64,000 nt of DNA, taken from NCBI RefSeq assembly GCF_009937765.1, contig NZ_CP047089.1:2912272-2976271 (forward strand), given 5' to 3'. This document shows positions 19,579 through 27,040 of this stretch, one piece after another. Both the position numbers and the translations under genes were made by a program. Within the stretch, counting starts at the first letter, position 1, and every line of letters begins with the position of its first letter. Source of the DNA: Bacillus pumilus. Its GTDB lineage: Bacteria > Bacillota > Bacilli > Bacillales > Bacillaceae. Below the pieces are notes generated by a model. That model was not told where the DNA came from and searched no databases. It worked only from the letters and a program-made list of their open reading frames with translations.

Positions 19579-19888
19579 ATATCTACCTCTTATAATATTT
19601 TTTTAACTTCAAGGCTTTCTTGCGGTGCAGTTGGAGCCTTTCGTAAAAAATAGAAGTACGTTTTTGAAAACCCTTTCAACCACATAAGTGACTCCATTCG
19701 TGTTATGTATAAGATTTCGATATAAACTTTTAAAATCCTTCTTATTTTTCATAACCATCTCGAAAAAAAGGTTTTTTAGCAAACCATCAAGATCCGACAT
19801 GGTTTAACATAATCTGTAAAGACTCTATGTTTTCTTACACTGCATTCGTCAAATTTCTACAAAATTCAATATTGCTATAATATTAAAC
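19579..19888. other. Intergenic region between ykoM and ykoL with no recognised gene
   Basis: About 310 AT-rich bases. The only sizeable frame (19609-19800, minus) has no ribosome binding site and no family features, so I do not call it. The left end must hold the ykoM promoter (TATTAT near 19592). Nothing else stands out. Confidence 0.6.
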
Positions 19889-19935
19889 AAAAAAAGAATC
19901 CCTAATGTGACTTGCGCACATTTCAAGGGATTTTC
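19889..19935 (-). terminator. Terminator of ykzB-ykoL
   Basis: On the minus strand AATCCCT, TGA bulge, AATGTG, loop, CACATT, A, GGGATT and then CTTTTTTT. It starts at the ykoL stop. Confidence 0.93.
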
Positions 19936-20098
19936 ACAATTCACGCTCTGTTTTGTTGAAAAAGAAGTGATACTCTTTTTTTAAGTCACTAATTGTCATG
20001 TTTTTTGCCGTATTTGGACTGTACACGCCCAATGAACAGAGCTGTTTCGTATAATAATGTCTTTCCTTTGCTAAAGCTTCTGTTAAGATACGCCTCAC
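19934..20098 (-). CDS. ykoL: Small FbpA-like protein in YkoL position, 54 aa
   Basis: GTG at 20098, 7 bases after GGAGGGG, encodes MRRILTEALAKERHYYTKQL ... ending FFFNKTEREL. The pattern 'KERHYYTKQLCSLGVY ... MTISDLKKEY' resembles the Fur-regulated basic protein (FbpA) family. In B. subtilis the TnrA-activated operon ykzB-ykoL sits in exactly this arrangement, divergent from tnrA. Function is not known; a role in nitrogen limitation is inferred only from the TnrA box upstream. Confidence 0.8.
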   Translation of the reverse strand: MRRILTEALAKERHYYTKQLCSLGVYSPNTAKNMTISDLKKEYHFFFNKTEREL

Positions 20099-20137
20099 CG
20101 ATTATCCCCTCCTATCAATATAATATGGACTAGGTGC

Positions 20138-20296
20138 TTATGAAGACCTTTTATACAAATCGTTTTGTACGGCTCTTAGAAGAGCATGTGCATTCTGACC
20201 TGCCGCCTGCATGAATCGCTCCAGTAATTCATCCCTTTTTATATCTAATGCGATGATTTCTTTTGCCATACAGATGATCTGCGTTTGCTCCATCAT
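20138..20296 (-). CDS. ykzB: Small protein in YkzB position, 52 aa
   Basis: ATG at 20296 behind AGGAGGAGGAG encodes MMEQTQIICMAKEIIALDIK ... LLRAVQNDLYKRSS, a mostly helical amphipathic peptide without membrane segment. It is first gene of a two-gene operon with ykoL (39-base gap) and divergent from tnrA, with a TnrA box 107 bases upstream. Homology to B. subtilis ykzB is by position, length (51 there) and context. Confidence 0.78.
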   Translation of the reverse strand: MMEQTQIICMAKEIIALDIKRDELLERFMQAAGQNAHALLRAVQNDLYKRSS

Positions 20297-20402
20297 ATGC
20301 TCCTCCTCCTATTTCAACTCATCATCATTATATGCATGCGCAACACTCTTTTCACATCTGTTGTCAACTTTCCTTCCATTGTTTTTCATTTCCATGTTTT
20401 TG

Positions 20403-20419
20403 TGTTATATTTTCTAACA
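20403..20419. promoter_or_regulatory. TnrA box between ykzB-ykoL and tnrA
   Basis: TGTTATATTTTCTAACA fits the TnrA consensus TGTNA-N7-TNACA at every fixed position. Its centre is about 49 bases upstream of the start expected from TATAAT at 20448-20453, the usual spacing for activation of tnrA itself. It may also serve the divergent ykzB-ykoL operon. Confidence 0.93.
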
Positions 20420-20482
20420 AACAATGATTTTTTTCGTTGCTATTCTGTATAATATGAAGAAAAGACTTGCAGGGGTGAGTAT

Positions 20483-20812
20483 ATGACGCAGGAAGACGTA
20501 TCTTATAAAGATAAAAAAGTCATTTCAATCGGGATTGTCAGTGAATTAACAGGGCTATCTGTCAGGCAAATCCGATATTATGAGGAACGCAGACTCATCT
20601 ACCCCCAGCGCTCAACAAGAGGCACGCGTAAATATTCTTTTTCTGATGTAGAACGATTAATGGATATCGCCAACAAACGAGAAGACGGTGTGCAAACAGC
20701 GGAGATTTTGAAAGACATGAAGAAAAAAGAACAGGCCTTAAAAAGCGGACAATATAAGAAAAAGATGCTGGAAGGTCAAATTAACGCACACTTCCGGTAC
20801 AAAAATCGATAA
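20483..20812 (+). CDS. tnrA: Nitrogen regulator TnrA
   Basis: 109-residue MerR-family regulator that is active under nitrogen limitation and controlled by feedback-inhibited glutamine synthetase. The winged-helix domain [29 protein letters not shown] occupies about residues 16-45. The C-terminal tail ([24 protein letters not shown]) is the glutamine synthetase-binding region of TnrA, and its presence distinguishes it from GlnR. A perfect TnrA box and a TATAAT lie upstream, implying autoactivation. RBS AGGGGTG precedes ATG 20483. Confidence 0.95.
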   Translation: MTQEDVSYKDKKVISIGIVSELTGLSVRQIRYYEERRLIYPQRSTRGTRKYSFSDVERLMDIANKREDGVQTAEILKDMKKKEQALKSGQYKKKMLEGQINAHFRYKNR

Positions 20813-20875
20813 ACAAATAAAATATCGCTGACTCTTTTAGGCTTTGTTTGTAGTTGGTTTTGATCATGGTTTCAT

Positions 20876-20904
20876 AAAAAAGAGACAGCTTTTTTGCTGT
20901 CTCC
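20876..20904 (-). terminator. Terminator downstream of the mepB remnant
   Basis: GGAGACAGC AAAAAA GCTGTCTC followed by TTTTTT on the minus strand. tnrA on the plus strand has no T-run here. Confidence 0.82.
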
Positions 20905-20917
20905 GTTCCATTTACGA

Positions 20918-21315
20918 CTAAGAGCTATTTTCGTTAGAGTATCGCTTTAATAGCTCTTGTACTGGCAAACTATTTGTATTGCTCATGCCAACAAAATATT
21001 CTAATTGCCATTTCTGCGTTTCGATAGCTTGTTTGCTAGCAGGCTTATCTGAATTGACCAAAATCACTTTCATGAGTAAAGGTATTGATCACCATTTTTA
21101 TTTTCCTCATCCTTTTCCCAAAAAGCAACAAACTGTCCTATCTTAGTAGGCGTTATTTTTGCCACTCTAAAACGAATCGGCTTTGAGTTTAGCTGAAACA
21201 CACCAGCTCCATATTCCGAATTTTGGACTTCTTCTCGGACAGCTTTCAAAGACATACGATTAGGTTCATAAAACATTTTATTTACATACGTTAACGCGTT
21301 ATAAAATTCATTCAC
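20918..21315 (-). pseudogene. mepB-type gene broken by two internal deletions
   Basis: The first 81 codons (MNEFYNALTYVNKMFYEPNR ... FVAFWEKDEENKNG) match the N-terminus of MepB-family proteins and then stop at 21070. Downstream in other frames are the family's later segments: HESDFGQF near 21050, then DKPASKQAIETQKWQLEYFV and a final QELLKRYSNENSS ending at 20918. The gaps between these pieces remove roughly 60 residues that an intact protein would have, so the gene has suffered at least two deletions. MepB lies in the multidrug mepRAB operon of Staphylococcus, but its own function is unclear. It lies in an apparent insertion between tnrA and mgtE. Confidence 0.85.
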
Positions 21316-21391
21316 TGCTTTATCCCCTTATTTATTGCTCATTTCCACACTCTATCACATAGCGTTTAAGTATATGGTTAAGTGCAGCGAT

Positions 21392-21763
21392 CTAGCGTTC
21401 ATCCATTCGTTCAGGAAGCGAAACAGTTCGTTCATTGACCACATTCCCCGTGTTTAGCGTCGTTTTTGGTTCAATTAAGAGCAAATGAACTTCTTCTTCA
21501 GCAACTGGCTGATGTTCAATTCCTTTTGGAATCACAAGAAATTCTCCTTCATGAAGCGCTATTTCTCTATCCCTAAAACGGATGACTAGATTGCCTTTCC
21601 ATACAAAGAACATTTCATCCTCATCATCATGGTGATGCCAAATGAATTCACCCTTAATTTTTACCATTTTCATGTATGAGTCATTCAATTCTCCACTTAT
21701 TCTAGGGTTCCAATAATCATTTATTTGCGAAAATTTCTCTTGGATATTCACCTTTGAAATCAA
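21392..21763 (-). CDS. Small cupin-domain protein
   Basis: 123 residues forming a single cupin barrel. Motif 1 is IWHHHDDEDEMFFVWKGNL, with three histidines and acidic metal ligands, and motif 2 is GEFLVIPKGIEHQPVAEEE. Such proteins are metal-binding dioxygenases, isomerases or sugar-binding proteins; no substrate can be read here. The TTG start at 21763 follows GGAGGGAA. It is divergent from a LysR-type regulator, the usual arrangement for a target gene. Confidence 0.85.
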   Translation of the reverse strand: MISKVNIQEKFSQINDYWNPRISGELNDSYMKMVKIKGEFIWHHHDDEDEMFFVWKGNLVIRFRDREIALHEGEFLVIPKGIEHQPVAEEEVHLLLIEPKTTLNTGNVVNERTVSLPERMDER

Positions 21764-21977
21764 TAGATTCCCTCCTCATTTACTTGGAAACGTCTTTTTT
21801 ATGTTTTCTAAGCTAAAACTCCCTACCTTATAAATTCTCCTCCTCCTCATCAGACACCAAGGGGCACATGTGCATCAACCTCTTGTATGATTAAGTTTAC
21901 TTATTCTATTGGATCACGTAAAATCAAAAAATAGGGTATCATTCATCACAATTAGTGATGCAAAAAGGAGCATTATT

Positions 21978-22841
21978 TTGGATATTACATCTTTGGAAAT
22001 ATTTAAAGCAGTAGCTATTGAACAAAGCATTACAAAAGCTGCTGAGAAATTAAATTATGTGCAGTCCAATGTCTCTGCACGAATCCAGCGTCTTGAACAA
22101 GAATTAGGTGTTCCTCTTTTCTATCGATATCACAAAAAGATATCCTTAACGCCAGCAGGACGAGAACTGTTGCCATATGCAAACAAATTACTCTACGATT
22201 TTGAAGAAGCGATAGAGGCAGTAAAGCTTTCCTCTTCTCCACGAGGAACTTTGCATATTGGATCTATAGAATTTACTGCTTCGACAAGATTGCCCAGCAT
22301 TTTCGCGGCATATCATAAGACATTTCCACAAGTAGAATTGAGCATGTATATGGCACCTACTGTAGATCAGGTCGATGCTATTCTCAACTACAAGGTAGAC
22401 GGTGCACTAGTTGATGGGCCCATTCTTCATCCCGACATTATTGAATATCCTGTATTGGAAGAATCACTTGTTCTCATTACAAGCTACTCCCAGGAGGAAT
22501 TCCATGTAGAATCAATTTTACATGAACCTTTGCTATCGTCATTTGCTCATTGCATCTATTTGGGGCGTTGGCAGCGATGGTTAGAGAGCAAAGGCTTTGC
22601 TCCGATGAAGGTAATGGAATATGGCTCTTTAGAGGGCGTGCTTAAATGCGTTGAGAATGGCTTAGGGGTTACCGTATTACCAAAATCTATGGTTGAATCT
22701 CGGATGCAAGGAAGATTTACCTGTCATCCATTACCGGAACCATATAGAATAGTGCCCACTGTGTTTATAAGACGCAGCGATTCTTACATGACCAGTGCCC
22801 TCTCACATTTTATGGAATTCATAGGCATAACTCATATGTGA
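21978..22841 (+). CDS. LysR-family transcriptional regulator
   Basis: 287 residues from TTG 21978, chosen because AAAAGGAG stands 7 bases upstream and the LysR N-terminus follows at once: MDITSLEIFKAVAIEQSITKAAEKLNYVQSNVSARIQRLEQELGVPLF. The co-inducer domain spans about 88-285. It resembles the CzcR/YwqM-type branch of small Bacillus regulators. It is divergent from the cupin gene, which is its most likely target; the inducer is unknown. Confidence 0.9.
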   Translation: MDITSLEIFKAVAIEQSITKAAEKLNYVQSNVSARIQRLEQELGVPLFYRYHKKISLTPAGRELLPYANKLLYDFEEAIEAVKLSSSPRGTLHIGSIEFTASTRLPSIFAAYHKTFPQVELSMYMAPTVDQVDAILNYKVDGALVDGPILHPDIIEYPVLEESLVLITSYSQEEFHVESILHEPLLSSFAHCIYLGRWQRWLESKGFAPMKVMEYGSLEGVLKCVENGLGVTVLPKSMVESRMQGRFTCHPLPEPYRIVPTVFIRRSDSYMTSALSHFMEFIGITHM

Positions 22842-22856
22842 TCAGTCATTTGAAAT

Positions 22857-22906
22857 AAAAAAGAGGATAGATAGAGCGAAATTCTTTCAACTCTTCTATC
22901 CTTTTA
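22857..22906. terminator. Weak bidirectional terminator after the LysR gene
   Basis: AGGATAGA ... TCTATCCT, flanked by an A-run and TTTT; the loop is long, so efficiency is doubtful. Confidence 0.5.
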
Positions 22907-22910
22907 GCTT

Positions 22911-23309
22911 TCATTGAGAGGAAGCTTCAGATCCTTCAACGAGCCCTACAAAGTCAATCCGTACACCGCCTTTTTCAGGATCTTCTATGACCCGCATGGC
23001 CAGTGCTTTTTTCTTTCCTGTTTTTTCATCTTCGTAATTCGCATGAAAGACATGAATGCTGGCTTCTTCCAATTGAAAATCATCATAAGAAAGCGTCTCT
23101 ATACCCCATTCTTTTTTCATTTTCAGCATGTCATTTGGGCTTGGGACAGCGCCTTCAACATAGATATTTTCTATTTTTTGTTTATTTCCTTCGGCAATAG
23201 CTTTAATCATCTGCTCTGCTGCCACTAGTCTTCTGTCTTTCCCCTCGTCTTCTCTTGAACATGCACCTAGCAAAACAATGCACATGAAAATGAATAAAAT
23301 CTTCTTCAT
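22911..23309 (-). CDS. Putative lipoprotein, 132 aa
   Basis: A lipoprotein signal peptide (MKKILFIFMCIVLLGAC, lipobox LGAC, modified Cys17) precedes a domain with an NTF2/DUF4878-like pattern: an amphipathic helix with EQMIKAIAEGNKQKIENIYVEG, then beta-rich DDFQLEEASIHVFHANYEDE and VIEDPEKGGVRIDFVGL. It would be anchored outside the membrane. No function is known. It stands alone between the LysR gene and mgtE. Confidence 0.8.
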   Translation of the reverse strand: MKKILFIFMCIVLLGACSREDEGKDRRLVAAEQMIKAIAEGNKQKIENIYVEGAVPSPNDMLKMKKEWGIETLSYDDFQLEEASIHVFHANYEDEKTGKKKALAMRVIEDPEKGGVRIDFVGLVEGSEASSQ

Positions 23310-23370
23310 TGTTCTCTCCCACCTTCACCTTAAAATGTAAAGGATGGAAGCGCTATATGCAATCTTTATT

Positions 23371-23407
23371 CAAAAAAGACTGTAAAACGTCACGTTTTAC
23401 AGTCTTC
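23371..23407 (-). terminator. Terminator of mgtE
   Basis: Minus strand AAGACTGTAAAACG TGA CGTTTTACAGTCTT TTTT, directly after the mgtE stop. Confidence 0.93.
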
Positions 23408-23410
23408 TTG

Positions 23411-24769
23411 CTACATCAGTGTATGAAGGAATGCTGTAGCAATTCCAAAATAGATCAGTAAGGATAAAATATCATTCAATGTAGTGATCAGTGGCCCAGA
23501 TGCAATGGCCGGGTCCACATTTAATCTGTGTAAAATAATCGGCACGACCGTACCTGCCATTGTCCCAATAATCAGTGTTGCAAGCAGCGAGGAACCGACA
23601 ACAAAACCTAAAATCATATTGCCTTGCCACACCATTGCGACGACTGTAATAATAATGGAACAAACAATCCCAATGTAAATACTTGCTCTCAACTCTCTAA
23701 AAATAAGGCGCACAATGGTTTTTTTTGTTAATTCTTCTTTTGAGAGCCCTCGAATGACAACAGCAAGAGACTGTGTCCCTGTATTCCCTGTCATACCAGC
23801 AATCATCGGCATGAAGAATGCTAAAGCTACAACTTGCTGAAGGGTATCTTCAAAATAATTTAAAATACTGCCTGAAATCAGCCCGATGAACAAGAGCAAA
23901 ATGAGCCAAGGAAGACGGCGATATGCCGCCACAAATGCCGGTGTGTCGAACGTGATATCTTTACCAGAGGCAGCAAACTTTTCATAGTCTTCGCCTGCCT
24001 CTTGAATGACAACATCAATGATATCATCGACTGTCACAATTCCGACTAGGACATTGTTTTCTTCCACAACAGGAATCGCAAGAAAATCATATCGTTCAAT
24101 CAGTTTTGCGATTTCCTCCTGATCTTGAAAGGCTCCAACGGCAATGACTCTTGTAAACATAAGATCCTGTACTTTTTCATCCGGTTCACCTAAAATGAGA
24201 TCCCGGTATGAGAGCACGCCTACGAGTTGTTTTTGATCATTAATCACATATAAATAGTTGATTGATTCTGCAATTTCAGCAAAGCTTTTCAGCTTCACAA
24301 CTGCATCCTGTACTGTATAATGCTGAGGTATCCAAACATAACGGTTGGTCATGATCCGTCCCGCTGTCTCAGCAGGGTAATTCATAAGAAGCTGGACGGC
24401 TTTGGATTCCTCTGCTTCCATGTTAGATAAAAGCTGATCCTTTAGCTCATCCTCCATCTCATCAAACAAGTTGGCTAGATCATCGTTATCCATTTTGTTT
24501 GTGACGAAGGTCGCTTTGTCTTTCCCTACTTTTTCAAGGACGATTTCTTGATATTCCCGCTCCAACTCACCCATCATTTCTGTCACGTCATCGACTGGTA
24601 AAAAGCTGAGGAAGCGGCTGCGGTGTTTCTCTGGAAGCTCTTTAAATAAGTAGGCCATATCATATGGCTGAAGTTCTTCCATGATGTTTTTAAATTCTTT
24701 TCGTTTTCCATCTCTTAATAAAATAATGATGCGTAAAATGAGTTCATCGTACGTTATATTTTGTATCAT
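23411..24769 (-). CDS. mgtE: Magnesium transporter MgtE
   Basis: 452-residue homodimeric Mg2+ channel. The N-terminal acidic helical domain (about 1-130) contains the family phrases DMAYLFKELPEKHRSRFL and MEDELKDQLLSNMEAEESKAVQLLMNYPAETAG. Two CBS domains (about 137-265) sense Mg2+. Five membrane helices (about 285-450) contain FMPMIAGMTGNTGTQSLAVVIRGL and the pore segment SGPLITTLNDILSLLIYFG. It is the primary Mg2+ uptake system in B. subtilis (YkoK). Controlled by the M-box upstream; a 30-codon leader frame lies between. Confidence 0.96.
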   Translation of the reverse strand: MIQNITYDELILRIIILLRDGKRKEFKNIMEELQPYDMAYLFKELPEKHRSRFLSFLPVDDVTEMMGELEREYQEIVLEKVGKDKATFVTNKMDNDDLANLFDEMEDELKDQLLSNMEAEESKAVQLLMNYPAETAGRIMTNRYVWIPQHYTVQDAVVKLKSFAEIAESINYLYVINDQKQLVGVLSYRDLILGEPDEKVQDLMFTRVIAVGAFQDQEEIAKLIERYDFLAIPVVEENNVLVGIVTVDDIIDVVIQEAGEDYEKFAASGKDITFDTPAFVAAYRRLPWLILLLFIGLISGSILNYFEDTLQQVVALAFFMPMIAGMTGNTGTQSLAVVIRGLSKEELTKKTIVRLIFRELRASIYIGIVCSIIITVVAMVWQGNMILGFVVGSSLLATLIIGTMAGTVVPIILHRLNVDPAIASGPLITTLNDILSLLIYFGIATAFLHTLM

Positions 24770-24790
24770 CGCTGTTACCTCCCCAAAGTC

Positions 24791-24836
24791 AGGAGATACC
24801 CGAATCCCTTAGAATGTGCGGGGGTCAGGATCTCCT
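24791..24836 (-). promoter_or_regulatory. Inverted repeat spanning the leader-peptide stop and mgtE start region
   Basis: AGGAGAT (minus, 24836-24830) pairs with ATCTCCT (24797-24791); CCC and GGG inside may extend the stem. The 5' arm lies within the last codons of the leader frame and the 3' arm lies just before the mgtE ribosome binding site (GGGGAGG). Ribosomes translating the leader would melt the hairpin. A role in translation is inference. Confidence 0.45.
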
Positions 24837-24901
24837 CTATCTGATGTCTCGATCTGATCTTTTGACATATTCTCTATGTGTCTCGAATCGGGATGATCCA
24901 T
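24809..24901 (-). CDS. Putative 30-aa leader peptide upstream of mgtE
   Basis: ATG at 24901 is preceded by AAAGGAGGTG with ideal spacing. The frame reads MDHPDSRHIENMSKDQIETS and ends DRGDPDPRTF. It is proline- and aspartate-rich, with PDP near the end and no hydrophobic segment. It lies after the M-box terminator and 39 bases before mgtE, so it would be translated only when the riboswitch permits read-through. Proline- and acidic-residue codons in leaders of Mg2+ transporters are known to sense Mg2+ or proline in enteric bacteria (mgtL, mgtP); whether this one does is untested. Confidence 0.55.
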   Translation of the reverse strand: MDHPDSRHIENMSKDQIETSDRGDPDPRTF

Positions 24902-24920
24902 CCCCACACCTCCTTTTCCC

Positions 24921-24951
24921 ATAAAAAAACACCTTCAACCGAATGAAGGCG
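24921..24951 (-). terminator. M-box expression-platform terminator
   Basis: CGCCTTCATTCGGTTGAAGGTG followed by TTTTTTT on the minus strand, between the aptamer and mgtE. Confidence 0.93.
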
Positions 24952-24979
24952 CTTTGTAAGCATGACAAATAAACACTTG

Positions 24980-25136
24980 CTCCTTCAATCGTAGAGCTTT
25001 AGCACTGTATGGCATAGGAAAAATCCAGCTGCATTAAAAATCACCTTATGTCGATGATTTCTGTTGACCCATTGGCGTCTTTGGACATTTTTGGGCAGCA
25101 GCGTATCTCCATACAGGAGCCTCACCTAACGAAGTC
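24980..25136 (-). ncRNA. M-box (ykoK) magnesium riboswitch
   Basis: The minus strand carries the M-box signatures in order: CGTTAGGTGAGGCTCCT, GGAGATACGCTGCTGCCC, AAAATGTCC, CATCGACATAAGGTGATTT, and the closing ACAGTGCTAAAGCTCTACG. Mg2+ binding is known to stabilise the compact fold and favour the downstream terminator, turning mgtE off when Mg2+ is plentiful. Confidence 0.97.
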
Positions 25137-25230
25137 TCATATTGTTGACACACTGAGATTACAGAAAAAGTGCAGTGATGTCAATAAGCAAGTTGCCCAG
25201 TTTCCTTATGTATTCGCTTACTTTTCAAAA

Positions 25231-25262
25231 AAAGAGCGATAGACAAAGTAGACCATCGCCCT
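25231..25262 (-). terminator. Terminator of the 46-aa gene
   Basis: Minus strand GGGCGATGGTCTAC TTT GTCTATCGCTC followed by TTTTTTTG. Confidence 0.8.
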
Positions 25263-25273
25263 TTCACTGTTTT

Positions 25274-25414
25274 TTATTCCTCTTCTGGCTGATTCATATC
25301 CTCTTGGGAGAGGAGATGAAAGGAATCATGCAAAAACAAAGCATATCCTTCTCCGTCAGGGTGCGGAACATATTCCGCATGGTCCATTGTTTGCTCTTCT
25401 TCTTTTTTCTTCAT
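25274..25414 (-). CDS. Small acidic hypothetical protein, 46 aa
   Basis: ATG 25414 follows AAAGGAGG. The product starts MKKKEEEQTMDHAEYVPHPD and ends QEDMNQPEEE; the centre GEGYALFLHDSFHLL is the only hydrophobic part. No family recognised. It is flanked by a terminator on the left and the 122-bp repeat on the right, so it is a single-gene unit. The ribosome binding site, terminator and compositional bias support a real gene. Confidence 0.68.
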   Translation of the reverse strand: MKKKEEEQTMDHAEYVPHPDGEGYALFLHDSFHLLSQEDMNQPEEE

Positions 25415-25450
25415 ATTCTCTCGCCTCCTTTCCCGTAGTTTGTCCCAATG

Positions 25451-25690
25451 AAAAAACCTTACACATAAAAGTGTAAGGTTTCAGATTGTCGACAAAGGGC
25501 TAAAATGAACTTTATTTTAGCCCTTTGTCTTCTTTTCAGCTCAGCGTGATAGAAAACCTTTGAAGTCTAGGAAGGAAGAGCACTGGCGCGGAGCGAATTT
25601 GACATTCGTGAGCACCAGCGCGCAGGACTGACAAAGAATGCGAGGGTTTGTCTACACGCTGAAAACCTTACACATGAAAGTGTAAGGTTT
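25451..25690 (+). repeat. Terminator-flanked repeat, copy A
   Basis: Core of 122 bp at 25541-25662, beginning TCAGCGTGATAGAAAACC and ending in CACGCTGA, with a near-palindromic fold throughout. Left of it at 25491-25529 is a second hairpin, GACAAAGGGCTAAAAT/ATTTTAGCCCTTTGTC. The whole is bracketed by two copies of one terminator hairpin, AACCTTACAC(N6)GTGTAAGGTT, at 25451-25481 and 25662-25690, differing by one base. The right copy is 10 bases from the ykoJ stop, so it is ykoJ's terminator; the left copy retains the T-run in the ykoJ direction. Confidence 0.92.
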
Positions 25691-25699
25691 CGTTGTGGC

Positions 25700-26218
25700 T
25701 TAATCATCCCATTCTTGCTTTAGGATTTTGCCTGTTTTAGCGGAAATCTCAAAATCAACTTCCTCGCCGTTTGGTGTGGTGATTTCGACTTCATATAAGT
25801 ACACGCCATTTTCTTTATCTAAATCAGAATCTGTGACTGTCCCTTTTACTTTTGCAAGAGCAATTTGTTCAGCTTGCTTTTTAGTGATTTTCACATTTTG
25901 TTTCTTTTCTTTGACCGGATCATTCAGCGCTTTTCCTGATTTAGCATCGACATATACTTTATATTCAAAGCCGCCTTTTTTAATCTCGACCTCATACACC
26001 CATTTTCCTTTTTTACGCTCAAGATCCACATCATCTACATACCCTTTCACCACTTTTAGGGCTGCTTTTTCTGCTTGTTTCTTTGAGACAAACGAAGATT
26101 TCTTTTGCACCACTTGCTCCGCGTGTGCTGTTTGATTTGTATTTTGCGCTTGAAGTGTGAAACCACCTGCGACAAGAGTTCCTGTTAATGCTGTAGCTAC
26201 TAGTACTTTTTTCATCAT
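25700..26218 (-). CDS. ykoJ: Secreted PepSY-domain protein YkoJ
   Basis: 172 residues: a signal peptide (about 1-34, ending AHA|EQ) and two PepSY repeats, VSKKQAEKAALKVVKGYVDDVDLERKKGKWVYEVEI (about 45-105) and ITKKQAEQIALAKVKGTVTDSDLDKENGVYLYEVEI (about 110-170). PepSY domains often inhibit proteases or bind envelope targets. The start 26218 is 8 bases from GAGGAGG; the ATG six bases earlier is too close. A tandem TTCTCAT site upstream suggests control by YkoG. Confidence 0.9.
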   Translation of the reverse strand: MMKKVLVATALTGTLVAGGFTLQAQNTNQTAHAEQVVQKKSSFVSKKQAEKAALKVVKGYVDDVDLERKKGKWVYEVEIKKGGFEYKVYVDAKSGKALNDPVKEKKQNVKITKKQAEQIALAKVKGTVTDSDLDKENGVYLYEVEITTPNGEEVDFEISAKTGKILKQEWDD

Positions 26219-26288
26219 GTTCATATCCTCCTCTATTTGATTTCTCCTTTATCTTAAAGAAACAAGATGATAAAGGAAGGAAAGAAAC

Positions 26289-26306
26289 ATGAGAAAATCA
26301 TGAGAA
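26289..26306 (-). promoter_or_regulatory. Tandem TTCTCAT repeat upstream of ykoJ, candidate YkoG site
   Basis: TTCTCAT GATT TTCTCAT on the minus strand: two direct repeats 11 bases apart, the period used by OmpR-family regulators. A possible -10 (TATCAT) follows about 17 bases downstream. The same pattern lies before ykoI. Confidence 0.6.
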
Positions 26307-26311
26307 AAGGA

Positions 26312-27001
26312 TTAGTTTTCGTACGTAATTCCTTCAATATCCCCTGTATAAGCGTTTACAAGTACCTCTGCCTCTCGCCCGTCAGGCAAATCGAGCTCCA
26401 CCTCAAATACGAGCATACCGCTAAATGTTTCTAGATCGGCATCATCCACTGTCCCTCCGACTTCTTTTACTGCAATTCGGATGGCTTCTTCGACCGTGAT
26501 TTTTGTCATTTTCTGTTCTTTGGAGGTCGGGCTTTTCTTTTCTGCTTCAAGCACTTTAAACGTTTGCTTGTCGACATCGACTTGATATAATTCTTTTTTT
26601 GATTGGATCGTAAAGATAAAACGATCCGATTTTTCTTTCTTTTGAATGACTGTACCGCTCACTTTTTTAACAGCCGCTTCTTCTGCCTGAAGCTCAGCAT
26701 TTTTTTCATTTGGTTTTTGATAGCTTTTTATTTGTCTAATTTCTTTCATTTGACCGCTTGCGGAAGATGCAATGATTTGATAAATGCCATTTGCATTTTC
26801 CAGCGTCAATGTATAGTCCTGTTTATGATTGATTAAATCAATTTGTGTAATGTTTCCATTGTAGTCTTTTGCAATTATTTTTTTCATTTCTGCTTCACTC
26901 AATATCTTTTGATCAATGGTTTGAATCATGAGCGTTGCAAAGGCCGCAAGAACGACGAGACATCCTGCGAGCGCAAGCATCATTTTCGTTTTTCTAGACA
27001 T
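26312..27001 (-). CDS. ykoI: Membrane-anchored PepSY protein YkoI
   Basis: 229 residues: one N-terminal membrane helix (about 7-27, MMLALAGCLVVLAAFATLMIQ) anchors an extracytoplasmic region with a degenerate and a good PepSY repeat (IRIAVKEVGGTVDDADLETFSGMLVFEVELDLPDGREAEVLVN near the end). It lies between the kinase YkoH and secreted YkoJ in the same orientation. Likely an envelope accessory of the two-component system; the function is unknown. Confidence 0.9.
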   Translation of the reverse strand: MSRKTKMMLALAGCLVVLAAFATLMIQTIDQKILSEAEMKKIIAKDYNGNITQIDLINHKQDYTLTLENANGIYQIIASSASGQMKEIRQIKSYQKPNEKNAELQAEEAAVKKVSGTVIQKKEKSDRFIFTIQSKKELYQVDVDKQTFKVLEAEKKSPTSKEQKMTKITVEEAIRIAVKEVGGTVDDADLETFSGMLVFEVELDLPDGREAEVLVNAYTGDIEGITYEN

Positions 27002-27040
27002 GCAGCGCCTCCTTCCTATTTCCTATTTTATAAGGAGGAA

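Noticed and set aside
19609..19800. 63-codon minus-strand frame upstream of ykoM
   Set aside because: No ribosome binding site, no family features, unusual composition.
25541..25662. Reading the repeat cores as a CRISPR array or tRNA-like element
   Set aside because: Copies are 8-18 kb apart with no spacer array, and no cloverleaf or anticodon arm can be drawn.
25451..25690. Interpreting the paired terminators at copy A as ordinary double terminators
   Set aside because: The two hairpins agree over about 30 bases, including loop and flanks, and the same arrangement recurs at three other loci with different hairpins.
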